Shown: positions 46,076-59,670, counted from the first letter of the stretch. The stretch is 60,000 nt of DNA from Neocallimastix lanati (nom. inval.) (GCA_016946835.1 JACVTC010000025.1:250001-310000); one strand, 5' to 3'. The notes: generated by a model not told the origin, from the sequence alone. Translations and numbers: made by a program.

Positions 46076-47658
46076 TATTATTATTATTATTATAATTATT
46101 TATTATTATTATTATTATTATTTATTATTATTATTATTATTTATTATTATTATTATTATTTATTACTATTATTATTATTTATTATTATTATTATATATTA
46201 TTATTATTATTATTATTATTAGAAAATTTGGAATTTATATGTTAACTTTATTAAATGAATATATTATGTTAAAGGGTTATTTGAGTTACCTAAAGATTTA
46301 AACTAATACCAATTTACATGCATTTATATGTTTATATTGTGGCTTATATATTTAATTTATACTAATTATTAATATATTTGACATGTATTAAATATGTTTC
46401 AATGAGTTATTTAATATGTTTTTAATAAATATGATACTTATTTCATATATTTCACATATTCTAACAATTATTATTATTATTATTAATTATTATTAATTAT
46501 TATTATTTCTATTATTATTTTATTATTAGTGTTAGTATTACTATTATCATAACTTTATATGTACTTTTTAATATTTACAAAAGTATAATAATTTTTTTTT
46601 AATGTTAATTATCCAATTTTATCCACTCTATGGAATTATTATTATATTTAATTTAATTATATTCAAATATAATTAAGATTTATTAAGATAAAAATAAATC
46701 TTAATTATATTTGAATATAATAATAAATTTTATTTTAATATTTATTTAATTAGTTTTTTAATTTTTTTTTTTATTTGTATATTTATTCTTTATTATATTT
46801 ATTAGAACTTACTAATAATTTTAAATATCAATTATATTTTATATTGAATTAAAAAAAAAATTTTTTTTTTTATTATAACATATTATACACATTAATATTA
46901 TTTTGCCTATACTATATTCTTTTAAATAATTAAAATATTTTTAAATTTTATATTTATAATTTTAATATTTCATTTTATCAGTATTGAATTAAATCATTTA
47001 ATAATTAATAATAATTCTAATTTTATTTTAAACTTTTAATATTTAGAATAATAATTTCTTTAATTATTTTATTTAAAATAATGTAATTAAAGCAAAAATA
47101 TATATATTTAAAATAGAATTTTTTAAAGATACTTAATAATAATTTTTTAATAAAATAGATAAAATAAGAAAAAGGAATGTTTTTTACTTAAAAAAAAAAA
47201 ATTTTTTAAATATATATATAAACATTTACATATATAATTACATAAAAATATAAATATAAATATATAAACACCTTAACAAAAGAAAAAAAAAATATAAATA
47301 AAAAATAAATGAAAATAAATTAAAATAATTAAATATATAAATAAAAATAATTAAACATAAATAAAAACTAAATAAATAAAAAAAATATATTATTAAATAA
47401 TAATAATAATAATAATAAGTTAAAATTTCTATAATGATTTTAATTAAAAAGTATTAATATGAAATTATAAAATAAAATAAAAAATATAAAATAAAATATA
47501 AAATAAAATAAAAAAATAGAATAAAAAATAAAATAAAAAATAAAATAAAAAATAAAATATTATAAAATAAAATAAAAAATAAAATAAAAAAATAAAAAAT
47601 AAAATAAAAAATAAAATAAAAAAATAAAAAATAAAATAAAAAAATAAAAAATAAAATA

Positions 47659-47690
<32 letters not shown>

Positions 47691-47721
47691 TAAAAAATAA
47701 AATAAAATAAAAAATAAAATA

Positions 47722-47758
<37 letters not shown>

Positions 47759-48773
47759 AAATAAAAAATAAAATAAAAAATAAAATAAAAAAAAAAACAG
47801 AAATCATTTTCATTTCATTATAATTTTAATAATTAAATATGAATAGATGTTATTAATTGTTTATTATTAATAAAAAGGTTAATTTTTAAATATTTTAATA
47901 TTAAAAAAAAAAATTTTTTTTTTTTATTTCTTCATTAATTATTAATTTCTTTTCAATAATAATAAAAGTAAAAATAATAACATTTAATAGGAATGCCTCA
48001 TATTCATTTAATAAAATTATTTAATATCTTCAAAGTTTTATAAATTGTAGTATTGGTAAGAATTAATATTAATCCTTTTAAAAATTTCATTATGAAATGA
48101 AAAACATATATTTTTAAAATAAAATATTTTAATTTTTTAAACTATAAATAACTCTAATATATTATTAAAAAAAATAAATAAATAAATCAATAAAAATAAA
48201 AAAATAAACATATTTTAATACTTATAATATATCTTTTTATTTTACTATTTAGAAAAAAAAAAATTTAAAATTTATATTAATACAAAAGCATTTAGTTATT
48301 TTATATAACTATAAACGAACCAATTTTTTTTTTTTTTTTTTAATTATTTTATTATCAATTTTTATATTATCAATTTTTATATTATCAATTTTTATATTTT
48401 CAATTTTTATATAATTATTTTTTTTTTTTTTTTCATTATAATTTTTATATTTTTATCATTTTTAAAAATATTTATTTTAAAAATATATTATGTTAAATTA
48501 AAATATTATTTTTAAAAATATTTATTGTAGTAATATCTTAAATATCTAAAATTTTAATGATAATAAATTTTAAAATTTTTAAGATATTATTTAAAATATT
48601 ATATTACCATTAAACTAAAAAAAAAAAAAAAAAAAAAAATATTCTTTTACATCTTTCAAATTCATTTTGACAATCATTTTACAAGTTTACAATGATTAAT
48701 TGATTTTTCATAATAAACATAAATATTTCCATATTAATTATTTCATAATTACATTTATGATATTATAATATTT

Positions 48774-48817
<44 letters not shown>

Positions 48818-49002
48818 TAAAATCATAATTATAAAATATTATACATATATAAATAATAGATTCATCAAAATATTTTTTCCGTTTACTTATTTTATTTTAT
48901 TTAATTATTTAATAAATAATAGTAAAAATAATAATTTAAACGTTTTCATTAAATTTTTTTTTTGATCCATTAAATAATTCAAAAAGAAATCTTTTTCAAA
49001 TT
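45960..49002. other. Gene-free simple-repeat region
   Basis: Includes (TTA)n with interruptions at about 46037-46220, AAAAT/AAATAAAA arrays at 47461-47800, T-runs at 48322-48340 and 48780-48815 and an A-run at 48620-48640. Long open frames across the arrays are repeat artefacts. Confidence 0.75.
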
Positions 49003-50874
49003 TCAAGGATACCTGATAGCATTTCTGTTATTATAGGTAACAGCTCCATGGTCAACTAAATATTTTTCGATAGTTTCATTTCCATATTTATTAGCATTAA
49101 ATAATTGTGTTTCACCTTTTTTATTTTCTTTATTTACATTTGCACCTTGATCCACTAAATATCTAACGATAGTCTCATTTACAGGTACATATTTACTATA
49201 TATCTTTGTATTACGGTTCTTTAATTTTTTTTTTTATTTGCTTTATGTTCATTATAAAATTGCACATCAAAAACCGTATGAATTGCACTAAATAATGGTG
49301 TTTCACCATAATTACTTTCTTTATTTATATTTGCACCATGCTCCACTAAATATTTAACTATAGTTTCATTTACAGAATTAAATGTTATAAATAATGGTGT
49401 TTCACCATTAATATTTTCTTTATTTACATCTGCTCCATGTTCAATTAAATATTTTACTGCATTTTCTTTTCCGTTCTCACAAGCGAAAAATAATGGGGTT
49501 TCACCATTAATATTTTCTTTATTTACATCTGCTCCATGTTCCACTAAATATTTAACAAGAGCTTCATTTCCAAATTCACACGCAATAAATAATGGTGTTT
49601 TACCATTGTTTAATTCTTTATTCACATTTGCACCATGTTCCACTAAATATTTAATTAATGCTTTTTTGTCATTCCTACAGGCAAACAATAATGGTGTTTC
49701 ACCATAAATATTTCCTTTCCTTATACCTACTCCAAGTTCTATCAAATATTTTATTATATTATCATTTCCAGATTTACATGCCATTGTTAATGGTGTATCA
49801 CCATTATTATTTTCTTTATTTATATCTGCTCCATGTTCTATCAAATATTTTATTATATTATCACTTCCAAATTCACATGCTATTGTTAATGGTGTATCAC
49901 CATTAATATTTTCTTTGTTTACATTTGCACCATGCTCCACTAAATATTTTATCATAGTTTCATTTTCATATTCAGTGGCAATAAATAATGGTGTTTTACC
50001 GTTGATCAATGCTTGATTTACATTTGCACCATGTTCTACTAAATATTTTACTATAGCTACATTCCCTGATTTACAAACAATAAATAATGGTGTTTTACCG
50101 TTTTTTAATTTTTTATTGATATTTGTACCATATTCTACTAAATACTTTACTATAGCTACATTTCCTGATTTACAGGCTATAAAAAGTGGTGTTTTTCCAT
50201 TTTTTTCTCTCATATTTATATTTGCATCATGCTTCACTAAGTATCTAACTATATTATATTTCTAATTTACAGGCATAATGAAGAGTTGTTTCACCGAAAT
50301 GGTTTATTCCATTAATATCAATTCCAAGACTAATAAAATATTTTAATGCATATATTGATCCAAATTTACATGCAGCAAATAAATATTTTATTAGGCTAAA
50401 TTTTGATATATTAAATTTCGATTCTTCAACAAAAGATTTAAATTCATATTTTTTAAAGAGCTGATTTAACTTCATTGTAGATATTGGATTTTTATATTTA
50501 TAAAAATAAAGTAAATTTGTAATAAATTCATTGTCGAAAAATTTATAATTATTAAAAATAACATCTAATAATTGAATTTGACTATAGTTGATTAAAATTT
50601 TAATTAATTTTGTTGATATATTTAAATAATTTTGGCAATTTTCAATTATAAATATCAACCTGTCTTCATCTAGACGATTTCTTTGGAAAATTTCATAGAC
50701 AATATCTATGTTTGAATGTTTATGTTTATCTTTGGCACTTTGATATTTTATTCTTTCTACATTATCTAAATCAATAGCTTCTATATAATAATCAATATTA
50801 TCTTTATTAATTTTAGTGGTACTATTTAAAATTCTCTTTAATTGTTCAAATTGAAATTCCAAATCAAATTCCAT
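49003..50874 (-). pseudogene. Ankyrin-repeat protein gene with two frameshifts
   Basis: Starts at 50874 (MEFDLEFQFEQLKRILNST) with a helical N-terminal region of about 175 residues that has no clear domain, then ankyrin repeats from FAACKFGSIYALKYFISLGI on. About a dozen ~33-residue repeats follow the form NGETPLFIACENGNE-x-IVKYLVEHGANVNKE. The frame changes near 50250 (after HYACKLE) and again in an A11 run near 49221, after which two more repeats run to a TGA at 49003-49005. Ankyrin arrays mediate protein contacts; the partner is unknown. The two lesions, one in a homopolymer, might be sequence errors, so the gene may be functional. Several repeats are near-identical, suggesting recent duplication. 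Confidence 0.85.
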
Positions 50875-51176
50875 ATTACAATAATAATTTATTTACTTTG
50901 TTATTTATTTATATATTTAGTTAGTTATTTATTTTGCTATTTTTTTCATTTATTTATTTATTTATTTAGTTAGTTAGTTATTTAGTCATTTATTTATTTA
51001 ATTAGTTAATTTTATAATTCATTTTATTTTATTTTGTTTTTTATGTTTATTTTTTATTAATTATTTATTTTTTATTAATTATTTATTTTTTATTAATTTT
51101 TTATTTTTTATTAATTTTTTTTTTTTTTTTTTTTAATTTTTTTTTATAATTTTTATAATTTCAAAATTCTTTTAAT
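50875..51176. other. Simple-sequence spacer
   Basis: Tetranucleotide-like TTAT/TTAG runs (50885-51010) and TTTTTATTAATTA units (51045-51120), then a T-tract. Possibly the promoter side of the ankyrin gene; no defined motif. Confidence 0.6.
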
Positions 51177-52520
51177 TTAATTAATTAATTTATATTTTAT
51201 CCAATAAAATTTATTTAAAATATGGATGAATTGAGGATATCCGTTATTAATAATTCTGATATTCCATAGAATTCTTATTATATCTTCTGATTCGGCCTTT
51301 ATTAATGGTTCGGCCTCTATCCACTTAGAAAAATAATCTACTAATACAATTATATATCTATTTCCTCTACTAGTAGTATTCAGCGGACCAACCAAATCTA
51401 AACCAACTCTAGTAAACAGTAATTCCGGTGGTATTGGGATATCTTCTGGAAATTTATTTGATGGTTGTGATTTATATATTTGACAACGCTAATAGCATTT
51501 AATAAATGTTTTAATATCCTTATGCATTCCTTTTCCAAAAATAATCTCTTTTCAAGCTATGGTAGGTTTTATAATATCTTTCATGACCTATGTTATGAAA
51601 AGAATTAATAAGTTTCTACTTTTCATTATCGTCTCTAATTATCTTTCTCAAATTCCCATTTTACCTATAATATTATAATACCATTCAGTTCTCCAAATTT
51701 TTATTAAATAAAATTTTCAATGAAACGATTTAAATATTTTTTCATCATTGTTATTTTCCTTTATGGTGTTATTTTCATTATTATTATAAATAACATTTAT
51801 TAACGAATTATTAATCCTCTCTTTATTAATTTCATTTCATTAAGTAAATATTATTTCCAGAACAACTATTTTCTTTTTGTAACTTACTACTTTGAATAAA
51901 ATCATTATTTATTATATTATTGAATTTTATTAGTAATTATGGTTTCATTTAGATTATTATTATCATTTAAATTATTATTTCTATCAGCATTATATGAGTA
52001 TTTGTCAATATTTTTATTATTTAAATTAGGACTATTAATTTCTTTATTTGAATTATTATTATTTTTGTCTACATCCAGTCTAGATAATGCATCTGCAAAT
52101 TCATATCACTTCCTCTCTTCATATTAAAACTTTAACTTTTAGAATACTAAATTCAATGATCCATTTAACATGACAGCTTGAAGAAGGTTCTTTACTTTTA
52201 AATGTATAAACCATGGGTTTATGATCAGTATATAAAATACTATTGAAATTATTACCTGATAAGAAAGTAATCTGGTGTAATGTATCTATCGATCATTCTA
52301 TCAACCATGGATAATATTTTATCATAGGATTCAAATGATAAAGAATATATTCCAGTAATATACTTTATATTTCATGTGATTTAATTCCTTTTTTACGTAG
52401 CTCTTGGAAAAATAATAAATAATAAACTCTAATATCTAAAGAGGCTCATCTTTTCATATTGCTTCGTCTTTTTCCTTGACTTTTATTTGGAAATTCATAA
52501 TGTTAATAGTGTATTCATTG
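51177..52520 (-). pseudogene. Ty3/gypsy RNase H - integrase relic
   Basis: Reading leftward: RNase H region with YTDHKPMVYTFKSKEP (near 52200) and FADALSRLDVDKNNN in broken frames, then integrase zinc-region remnants (KGMHKDIKTFIKCY, stop, RCQIYKSQPSNK) and the core LDLVGPLNTTSRGNRYIIVL, VDYFSKWIEAEPLI. Stops and frameshifts throughout. It diverges from elements 1, 2 and 4, so it is another family. No LTRs recognised. Confidence 0.8.
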
Positions 52521-52632
52521 TTTAAATCTATATAACGTTCATTCTTCCAATTGCGGTAATCTTGATTTCTATTATTACTTATACTTTTATTTTTTTATAT
52601 AATCATCTAAGTTCGTAGATGGGGATCGTACA

Positions 52633-52977
52633 TTTCGCAATCGTGCATTTATAAATGTGGCGTATAAATATTTTAAATAAAGCCATATATTTTTAAGATA
52701 TTCTATTCAATCATAAATAAATAATTATTATTTTAAAAGAAATAATAATATATTTTTTCAATTAAATATTATTAAATAACTATTTCAAAAGAAATAATAA
52801 TATATTCTATTAAAAAAAGAATTATAAAAATTTATTTTTAAAATTGAATATTAATAAATTATATATATATATATATATAAAAAGAATTTTTATTATTTAT
52901 TTAATTATTATTTATTAACTATTAAAAAACAAGCCACATAAAAAATACGCCACATTGAAAATGCACAATTGCGAAAC
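52633..52977. mobile_element. Short terminal-inverted-repeat (MITE-like) element
   Basis: Left end TTTCGCAATCGTGCATTT..ATGTGGCGTAT (52634-52665) pairs with the right end ATACGCCACAT..AAATGCACAATTGCGAAA (52945-52975) as imperfect inverted repeats of about 35 bp. The 280-bp interior is A+T-rich and non-coding. The outer flanks may extend the match (CGTAGA on the left, TCTCGTAG on the right). Likely a non-autonomous DNA transposon; no clear target duplication. Confidence 0.6.
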
Positions 52978-53099
52978 ACATTAGATTCTCGTAGATTAAT
53001 ATGACTTAACCCTTTTTAAATATGCAATATATTTTTAATCGGTAAAAACACTTTTAATAGTATATTAATTGCTTCATACTAAAAAATAAATCTTGAAAT

Positions 53100-53460
53100 A
53101 TTTACAACTTCTTCAAATATCACAATTTCATTAAGGAAAATATTCTTCATAAATGTAAAGGAAATCTAGGATCAAGAAATGGTGGTGATCTATACAGGTG
53201 GAAAATTTTCCACAAAGTTGTTTGTGTTGAACCTGACCGTAAAAAAAAAAAATTTGAAAGAACATATTTAAAAGTCAAAAATTAGAAATCGTATATCAAT
53301 ACTTTAAAATACCAAAAGGTAGAATTAAAAGATATTTAAAATGTTGCTACTTGCTTTATTGCTTTTAATGACTTTTCTTACAGGGATATTGATAATATGT
53401 TTGCTAATATTTGTAGAAATATCAATGGAACTTTTATATTCTTTTTATTGACAGTAATTT
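53100..53460 (+). pseudogene. mRNA cap (guanine-N7) methyltransferase-like relic
   Basis: A frame reads FKYHNFIKENILHKCKGN, LGSRNGGDLYRWKIFHK, VVCVEPD. This fits the SAM-binding block of cap methyltransferases (KS-x-LI ... VLDLGCGKGGDL-KW ... VVGVD). After two frame changes, CFIAFNDFSYRDIDNMFANI, CRNINGTFIF matches the later F-x-HY-F ... L--N----L--GG block. The catalytic core is split by stops. The fragment could come from the host cap enzyme or from a virus or plasmid capping gene. Confidence 0.5.
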
Positions 53461-55404
53461 ATTCAAAGAAAATATTTTTTCATCTTTAATTCTATATATT
53501 AAATATATTTGTGATGTTATTTGAATATTTACCCAATCATTTAATAATTATTAATATTAAAGACAATTTATTTCAGTTAGTAATGTCATATAAATATCAA
53601 AAACAATTAAAAATTATTGTGGCCACAATATAATTGTAATTATTAATTTTTTTTAAAAGTTAATTTCGTTTCTTTTCAATAAAACATATTGTTAAGATTA
53701 ATAATATATTTCTTTAAACTTTTAATAAAAAATAAAAAATATATAAATTCATCATGGATTCTATTCATTATATATATATAAAAATATTTTTCTATAAATT
53801 AAATAATTCCCAAATCATTATTTCTAAATTCAAATGTTTTAATATGTTTTATTTGAATGTTTGGTTTTTATTTAGTGTTTATCAATGGAATACTAAAAAT
53901 CATTTCAGATATTAATAACTAAATCTTTCAAAAGTGGAATTTGAATTATTTTTTTTTTATTCTAAAAATTTTATTTTTTTATCTTTTTAATAATTAATTA
54001 AATTTAAATTATTACTACTATATTAGTTTAAACAACAATCTAAAATATTAAATCTATTAACTAATTACTAATACTAAATGATAATAATTAATTATATAAT
54101 CGTTCCATATAATGAATACTTTTTATTTTGTAAAATAAAATAATTATAATTGGATACAAATTAAAATTTGTATAGTTAAATTATTCATATAATTAATTTA
54201 AATAAAATAAATGAAAAAAATTTTTTTTTTATTCATAAATAATATATAGAGTAATTGAAACTAATATAAAATTAATATTAATATAATATAATGATTTTTA
54301 TAAATTAGAATATAATTTAATTAATTTATAAACTTTAAAATATAGGAAAAAAATTATTTTGTTTTTAAAACAAATTATATATAAATATACAAATATAAAT
54401 AGATATATACATAAATATATTAATACAAATATATAAATGGATATAAATTTATATATATATAAATATATTAATACAAATATATAAATAGATATAAATATAT
54501 TAATATAAATTTATTTGTTTAAAAAAACAATTATATACATAAAAAGAAAAAAAGAAAATTAAATTCAGAAATAGTAATTAATTAAATTGGTACAACACAA
54601 ACCAATAATGGACATAAAACAAAAAAAAAAAAAAACTTAAATAAATAAAAATGTCAGTATTAAAATAAATTTATATTCATAAAATATGATATAAAATGAA
54701 AAATTCAAACTTTAATTAATATAAAATAGTTTTTATTATTCAAACATAAATTAATATCATAAATCAAATTTAAATCAAGTGATTTTATAACAATTTTAAT
54801 ATGTGGCTTGATTTCTAATTATTAATTATATTTATAATTAATAATAAATTTTATAACATAAATCAATGTTTTAATTATATTCTTATTATTTTATTATTAT
54901 TATATATTTATATTTATATTTATTTAGTTATTAAATATTTCCTTAAATAATAATTTATATTCATTTGATAAGTTTATTTTAATCACCAGAACAATTAATT
55001 AAATAATTAATTATAACTAAATAGTATAAAAATTTTAATGTTATTTTTATGTTATTGATTTTTTTATTATTATCAATTAATGTTTACATGAAATATATAT
55101 CTAATATATATACAATAAAAAAAAAAAAAACTAAATAAAATAAAATAATTAATAATAAATGAATAATAATTAAAAAATATAAAAAAATAAAAAATTTATT
55201 AAATATTTTACATTTTATATAATTTATATATTTTATAATTATTAATTTATAATAATTATAAAATGAATAAAAAATAAAAAATAAAAAATAAAAAATAAAA
55301 AATAAAAAATAAAAAATAAAAAAAATTAAAAAAAAATTAAAAAATAAAAAAAATAAAAAATTAATATTTGAAAATATTAAATTGCTCAATTAATTATAAT
55401 TTTA

Positions 55405-55437
<33 letters not shown>

Positions 55438-55461
55438 TAATAATAATAAATATTAATAAAT
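53461..55461. other. Gene-free A+T-rich spacer
   Basis: Contains ATATAAATATATTAATACAA-like units near 54395-54510, AAAAAAT arrays near 55268-55320 and a T-run at 55408-55431. Nothing coding. Confidence 0.7.
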
Positions 55462-56114
55462 ATGTTATTTAAAAAGATTTCAGATATATTATATGTAATA
55501 ATTTTATTCTCTGAAATCATTTTAGTTACAATTGCTTCGGCTCCTTCATATTGTGACACTTTAGCAAAAGCCTTGGAAATCTTAAAGGTTGAATTATTAC
55601 AAAATTATTCAAATTATGGTAACTGTTGTGATTATCCTTGAGTCATTTGTGATTATGGAAGTCAAATCTCAGAATTGTAGGATTAATAGATTATTATTAA
55701 ATATTTATATATATATATATAAATATATATTTATTATTATATTTTTATTATTAATTATAAAATCTAAAAATTCATTTTCTAATATTATGGAAAAAAAATT
55801 TTTTTCATTAGTAAATTAAAAGATTATTCTAGTAGTGAAGCTGACATTAAAAGTTTTATCGAAGCAATAACAGATTTAAATGCTTCAGCAAAATATTAAA
55901 TATTTATTTCCATTTATATAATAATAAATTTTTATTTTATTGTATTAAAATAAAATACTTAAAATTTTTATATGTGATTATTGCAATTATTACAATTATT
56001 TTTACAACTCTGGTTTAATTTTTAATATTATTATAGAGAAAAAATTAATACTTCTTTTTCTCATGCTGTTGTAATTCCTGAAAGTATTACCAAATTAAAA
56101 AGTTTAAAGATATT
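55462..56114 (+). pseudogene. Secreted leucine-rich-repeat protein, 5' relic
   Basis: ATG at 55462, signal-peptide-like start (MLFKKISDILYVIILFSEII), then an LRR N-terminal cap: YCDTLAKALEILKVELLQNY, GNCCDYP, a stop, VICDYGSQISEL. Two later islands, ADIKSFIEAITDLN and IPESITKLKSLKIL, look like LRR units, with gaps that may be introns (a GTAAGT donor at 56115). The gene stops where the copia fragment begins. Extracellular ligand or matrix binding is the usual role. Confidence 0.6.
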
Positions 56115-56161
56115 GTAAGTACGAATTATTATATTTTAATAATAAAAATATTATATTTATT

Positions 56162-56650
56162 TAAGTTTCCGTTGTCGTATCTTTTTAAAGCATAAACCCA
56201 CCCCACTTTGTTGTAGTTGGATTTACTCTATTTGGAATTTTCTTTTTGAAATTCATTATTTTAATATCGTATAAATTTTGTAGTTCTTCATTTATGGCTT
56301 CAATCTAATAATTTTTATCCTTCCATGAGATTACTTGTTTATAATTTATTAAAATATTGGTAATCATTTTGTTATCATTTTCTATATTATTTAAGTTTGA
56401 ATTGAGTTTTCTATGATATTTGTTTAGTAAAGGACTTCCTGATCTTTTAAGTGGTGAAGATATTCCATTATTCTGAACTTTGAGATTTTTAATTATTAAA
56501 TCTGAGTTTTGAATTTTTCTTTTATTAGTTTGATGACTCGGTATAGATTGTATATTTTGTTGAGTAATTATTTCATTAGTTATTCTGTTATTATGAAGTA
56601 ATATTGATTCATTATCAATTGACACAGTGATTGTTTCAAAGTTTTTCCTA
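56162..56650 (-). pseudogene. Ty1/copia linker and reverse-transcriptase start fragment
   Basis: Leftward from 56650: an Asn/Ser/Lys-rich linker (IQSIPSHQTNKRKIQNS ...) and then the conserved copia entry to reverse transcriptase, WIEAINEELQNLYD-like (one stop at the Gln/Trp), KIPNRVNPTTTKW and, frameshifted, KRYDNGNLN. Cut at both ends. It complements the protease-integrase fragment at 20150-21743, which lacks exactly this part, though common ancestry is not shown. Confidence 0.75.
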
Positions 56651-56651
56651 A

Positions 56652-59030
56652 ATGGATCCACGAAGACCCTCAAAGGATATAGAAGACAAGAGAAGGAGGA
56701 ACAGCGACAATCGCCGAGGCGATAAAAGAGATTTCAGTAGGAGAGAGCCAACTAAACAAACTAATTATGATAGAAATAGGAAGGATAATTACAACCACAA
56801 CAGTCGTAAAGATGTTGGTACGAGACCAAGCGAAAGACAAAACTACTATAAGGACTCCCGTACAAGCTACAACAATTAAATTCCAAATACAACACACCTG
56901 ATGAAAGATGGGTCTGAGTACGAAGAATTTGTGCTTGAGGCCAAAATAAGTAACCTTCGTACCAAAGAGGGTCTCCAAGATTTAAATGTGCTGTACTATA
57001 ATGGATCACAGACCAACATGATATATCCGCAGTTATCCAAGGAAATGGGATTCAAGATAGAAGACCGTCCCTTAACGTTTACTACTGCCACTGGTAAAGA
57101 GCTGATACCGCAGGTAACCAAAGAGTTCAAAATAAAAGTAAAGATGGTCGAAGAGCGTACTGGTAAAGTCAAATGGTATGACTTTAATACAAGATGCAGG
57201 TTAACTGAGGCTATGCCAAGAACGATAATACTGGGTTCAAGATTCATGGAAAGACACCTCATATATAGGAAGATTGATGTCCATGACCAGCAACCAAAGG
57301 TTTACAAAATGGATGGCAAGAGGTCAGGACCACCAGATGTAGATTCACCAAGAGAGTGTGAAGGTGAAAGCATCTACATTGTACAGATAAATTATAAAGA
57401 AGAAACTGAGCCAGAAGAAGCAAAATCGATGGCAAGAATAACCCAACTTATAAATCAGGTTATAAATAACCAGAAAATAAAAGATACCGTCTACGATTTA
57501 GCGAGACAATTTTATAGAGAAAGAGGTATTGAGTATACCAAAGATTACTACGATTATTTAGTCGACTATGATAGATTGGCAGATTGATTCAAAGCGAAAA
57601 AAGCGAAAAATCTAAAGGAGACTAGATTTATTAAAAACCCTACAAAAAAGTTTAGCAAAATTATAGCCAGAATAAGGATCCCTTAATTATGTTAACCCAA
57701 GAAGATTCTATTGAAGAAACAATTAAGAAAGCGGAGCAATCTATCCTACGAGTCCAAAAGAAGAAAAAGCCTTAAAGGAATATATAGACGAAAATCTGGC
57801 TAAAGGGCTTATAAGAAAATCTGAATCTCCACCAGGTTACTCTGTGTTGTTCGTACCCAAGAAGTCAGGGGAGTTACGACTATGTATGGATACAGAAAGC
57901 TGAATCAATGGACCAAACGCAATGCCTATCCAATCCCAAGAATTAGTGCAGTTTTTGAAGCCATGAAAGGGGCAGTAGTATTCTCCAAATTCGATATCAA
58001 ATCTGCCTACAACTTGGTTAGAATTCTTGATGGTGATGAGTACAAGACAGCCTTCAACACCAAGTTTGGTCACTTTGAGCATTTGGTAATGCCTTTCTGA
58101 CTAACCAATGCACCAGCCGTATTCCAAAGCTTCGTGAATGATGTCTTTAGTGAAGATATCGGGAAGTACTGTCAGATCTACCTCGACGATATTGTGGTCT
58201 ATTCTAAAACTTTGGAGGAACATATACAGCATGTTAGAACAGTTTTGAAAAAGCAAATTAAACATAAGCTTGTAGCTAAGATGTCCAAGTGTGAGCTACA
58301 TAAGTTTAAGGATATTAGGCCATGTGGTTAGTAAAGATGGTGTAGAAACTGACCCAGACAAGATAAAGGCTGTAGCCGAATGGCCACAACCAGAGAATGT
58401 CAAGCAAATAAAGAGCTTCTTAGGCTTTTGCAACTACTATAGAACTTTATAAGAAACTTTTCAGAAATAGCCGAGCCGCTATTCAAGATGACTTCGAAGA
58501 AGGAGAAATTCGAATGGACTGAAGAGGGATTAGCCACGTTCCATAAACTAAAAGAAATGCTTACCTCTCTGCCAGTGCTAGCGTACCCTGACCACGAGAA
58601 ACAGTTCTTCGTAGAATGTGATGCAAGTAATTACGAGATAGGAGGAGTTGTTGTCACAAAAAGGAGACGATGGGACTCTTCACCCCATATATAATTACTC
58701 AAAGACACTCAGCAAAGCAGAAGTGAATTACTAGATTACAGAAAAAGAATTATTAACCATTAAGACTTCTTTTACAGAATGGCGACACTTGCTTCAAGTT
58801 GCGAAGCATAAGATTATTGTATATAGTGACCACAGAAATTTGTTGTTCGCTACTAAACCCCAATTACTAACTCCTAGGTAAATTAGATGGCAAGAACTAT
58901 TCGCCACGAACTGGTTCGAAATAATATACAAACCTGGGAAAAAGAATGGCAAAGCCGATATTCTCTCAAGAGTAGAAACGGAGAAAATAGAGGTTAAAGA
59001 ATTTGATAAAGATAGCCTTTTGAAACCTTA
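56652..59030 (+). pseudogene. Decayed relative of element 2 (Gag end - RNase H)
   Basis: Homologous to 14910-12350 in the opposite orientation. It starts at Gag MDPRRPSKDIEDKRRRNSDN, then protease, reverse transcriptase (YLDD kept near 58180) and RNase H (VYSDHRNLLFA), ending in DKDSLLKP at 59030. The protease Asp is lost: LYDTGS of element 2 is LYYNGS here. Many stops and frameshifts, including a deletion of about 100 codons before reverse transcriptase (near 57750). Flanked by no LTR of its own: the left end joins copia sequence, the right end is cut by a newer LTR. Confidence 0.88.
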
Positions 59031-59670
59031 TGTAATGAATCCGTCAATTAAAACAGATTATAACAATAAAAAACACTTTACAATTTAAACAAATAAGTAA
59101 ACTCTTTTATTATTAAATTCTTTTTATTAATTATAAATCTCTTTTATGTTATTAACTGTAAAATAGTTAATAACTAATACATCGATTTAACTGAGAAAAA
59201 TTACATGTATTTATATTTTTTCTTATTACACTATTAATATATGATGTTATTTAATAATATATATAAAACTATTTATTTATAAACAAAAGAATTTTTAATT
59301 AATAATTTTTATTATTTATTAATTTACTAAAACTAAAATTAATTTTTTAAACTCTTTATTTTATTTATTATTTTAATACTTATAATAATTTTAATTATAT
59401 ATTTAATATTGAAAAACTATTTTTATTAATATTAACTATTTAAGATTATTCCTAAATTAATATTTAACTATTTAAAACTAAACTAAGTTAACTAAACTAA
59501 TTAAAAAAATATTTTCAATTTAAAAATAATTAAATTTTATATTAATAAATTTTATATTAAAAAAGTAATTCATATACATTAAATAAATTAAAATTTCATA
59601 TACATTAAATAAATTAATTGTACGAAAATTTAAACTATTTAATGTATTAAAGATTTATTAAATCTTTACA
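59031..59670 (-). mobile_element. 3' LTR of chromodomain element 4
   Basis: 640 bp, plus-strand ends TGTAATGAAT and AATCTTTACA. The inner side on the minus strand is the purine tract AAAGGGCGAGAT (59671 onward), as expected next to a 3' LTR. Inserted into the decayed element-2 relative; the candidate target duplication is cctta at 59026-59030, its partner beyond the window. Its sequence differs from the other LTRs here. Confidence 0.82.

Noticed and set aside
45993-46301. Leu/Ile/Tyr-rich open frame
   Set aside because: Follows the interrupted TTA repeat; composition artefact.
47454-47813. Phe/Ile/Tyr-rich 119-codon frame on the minus strand
   Set aside because: Simple-repeat translation of the AAAAT/AAATAAAA array.
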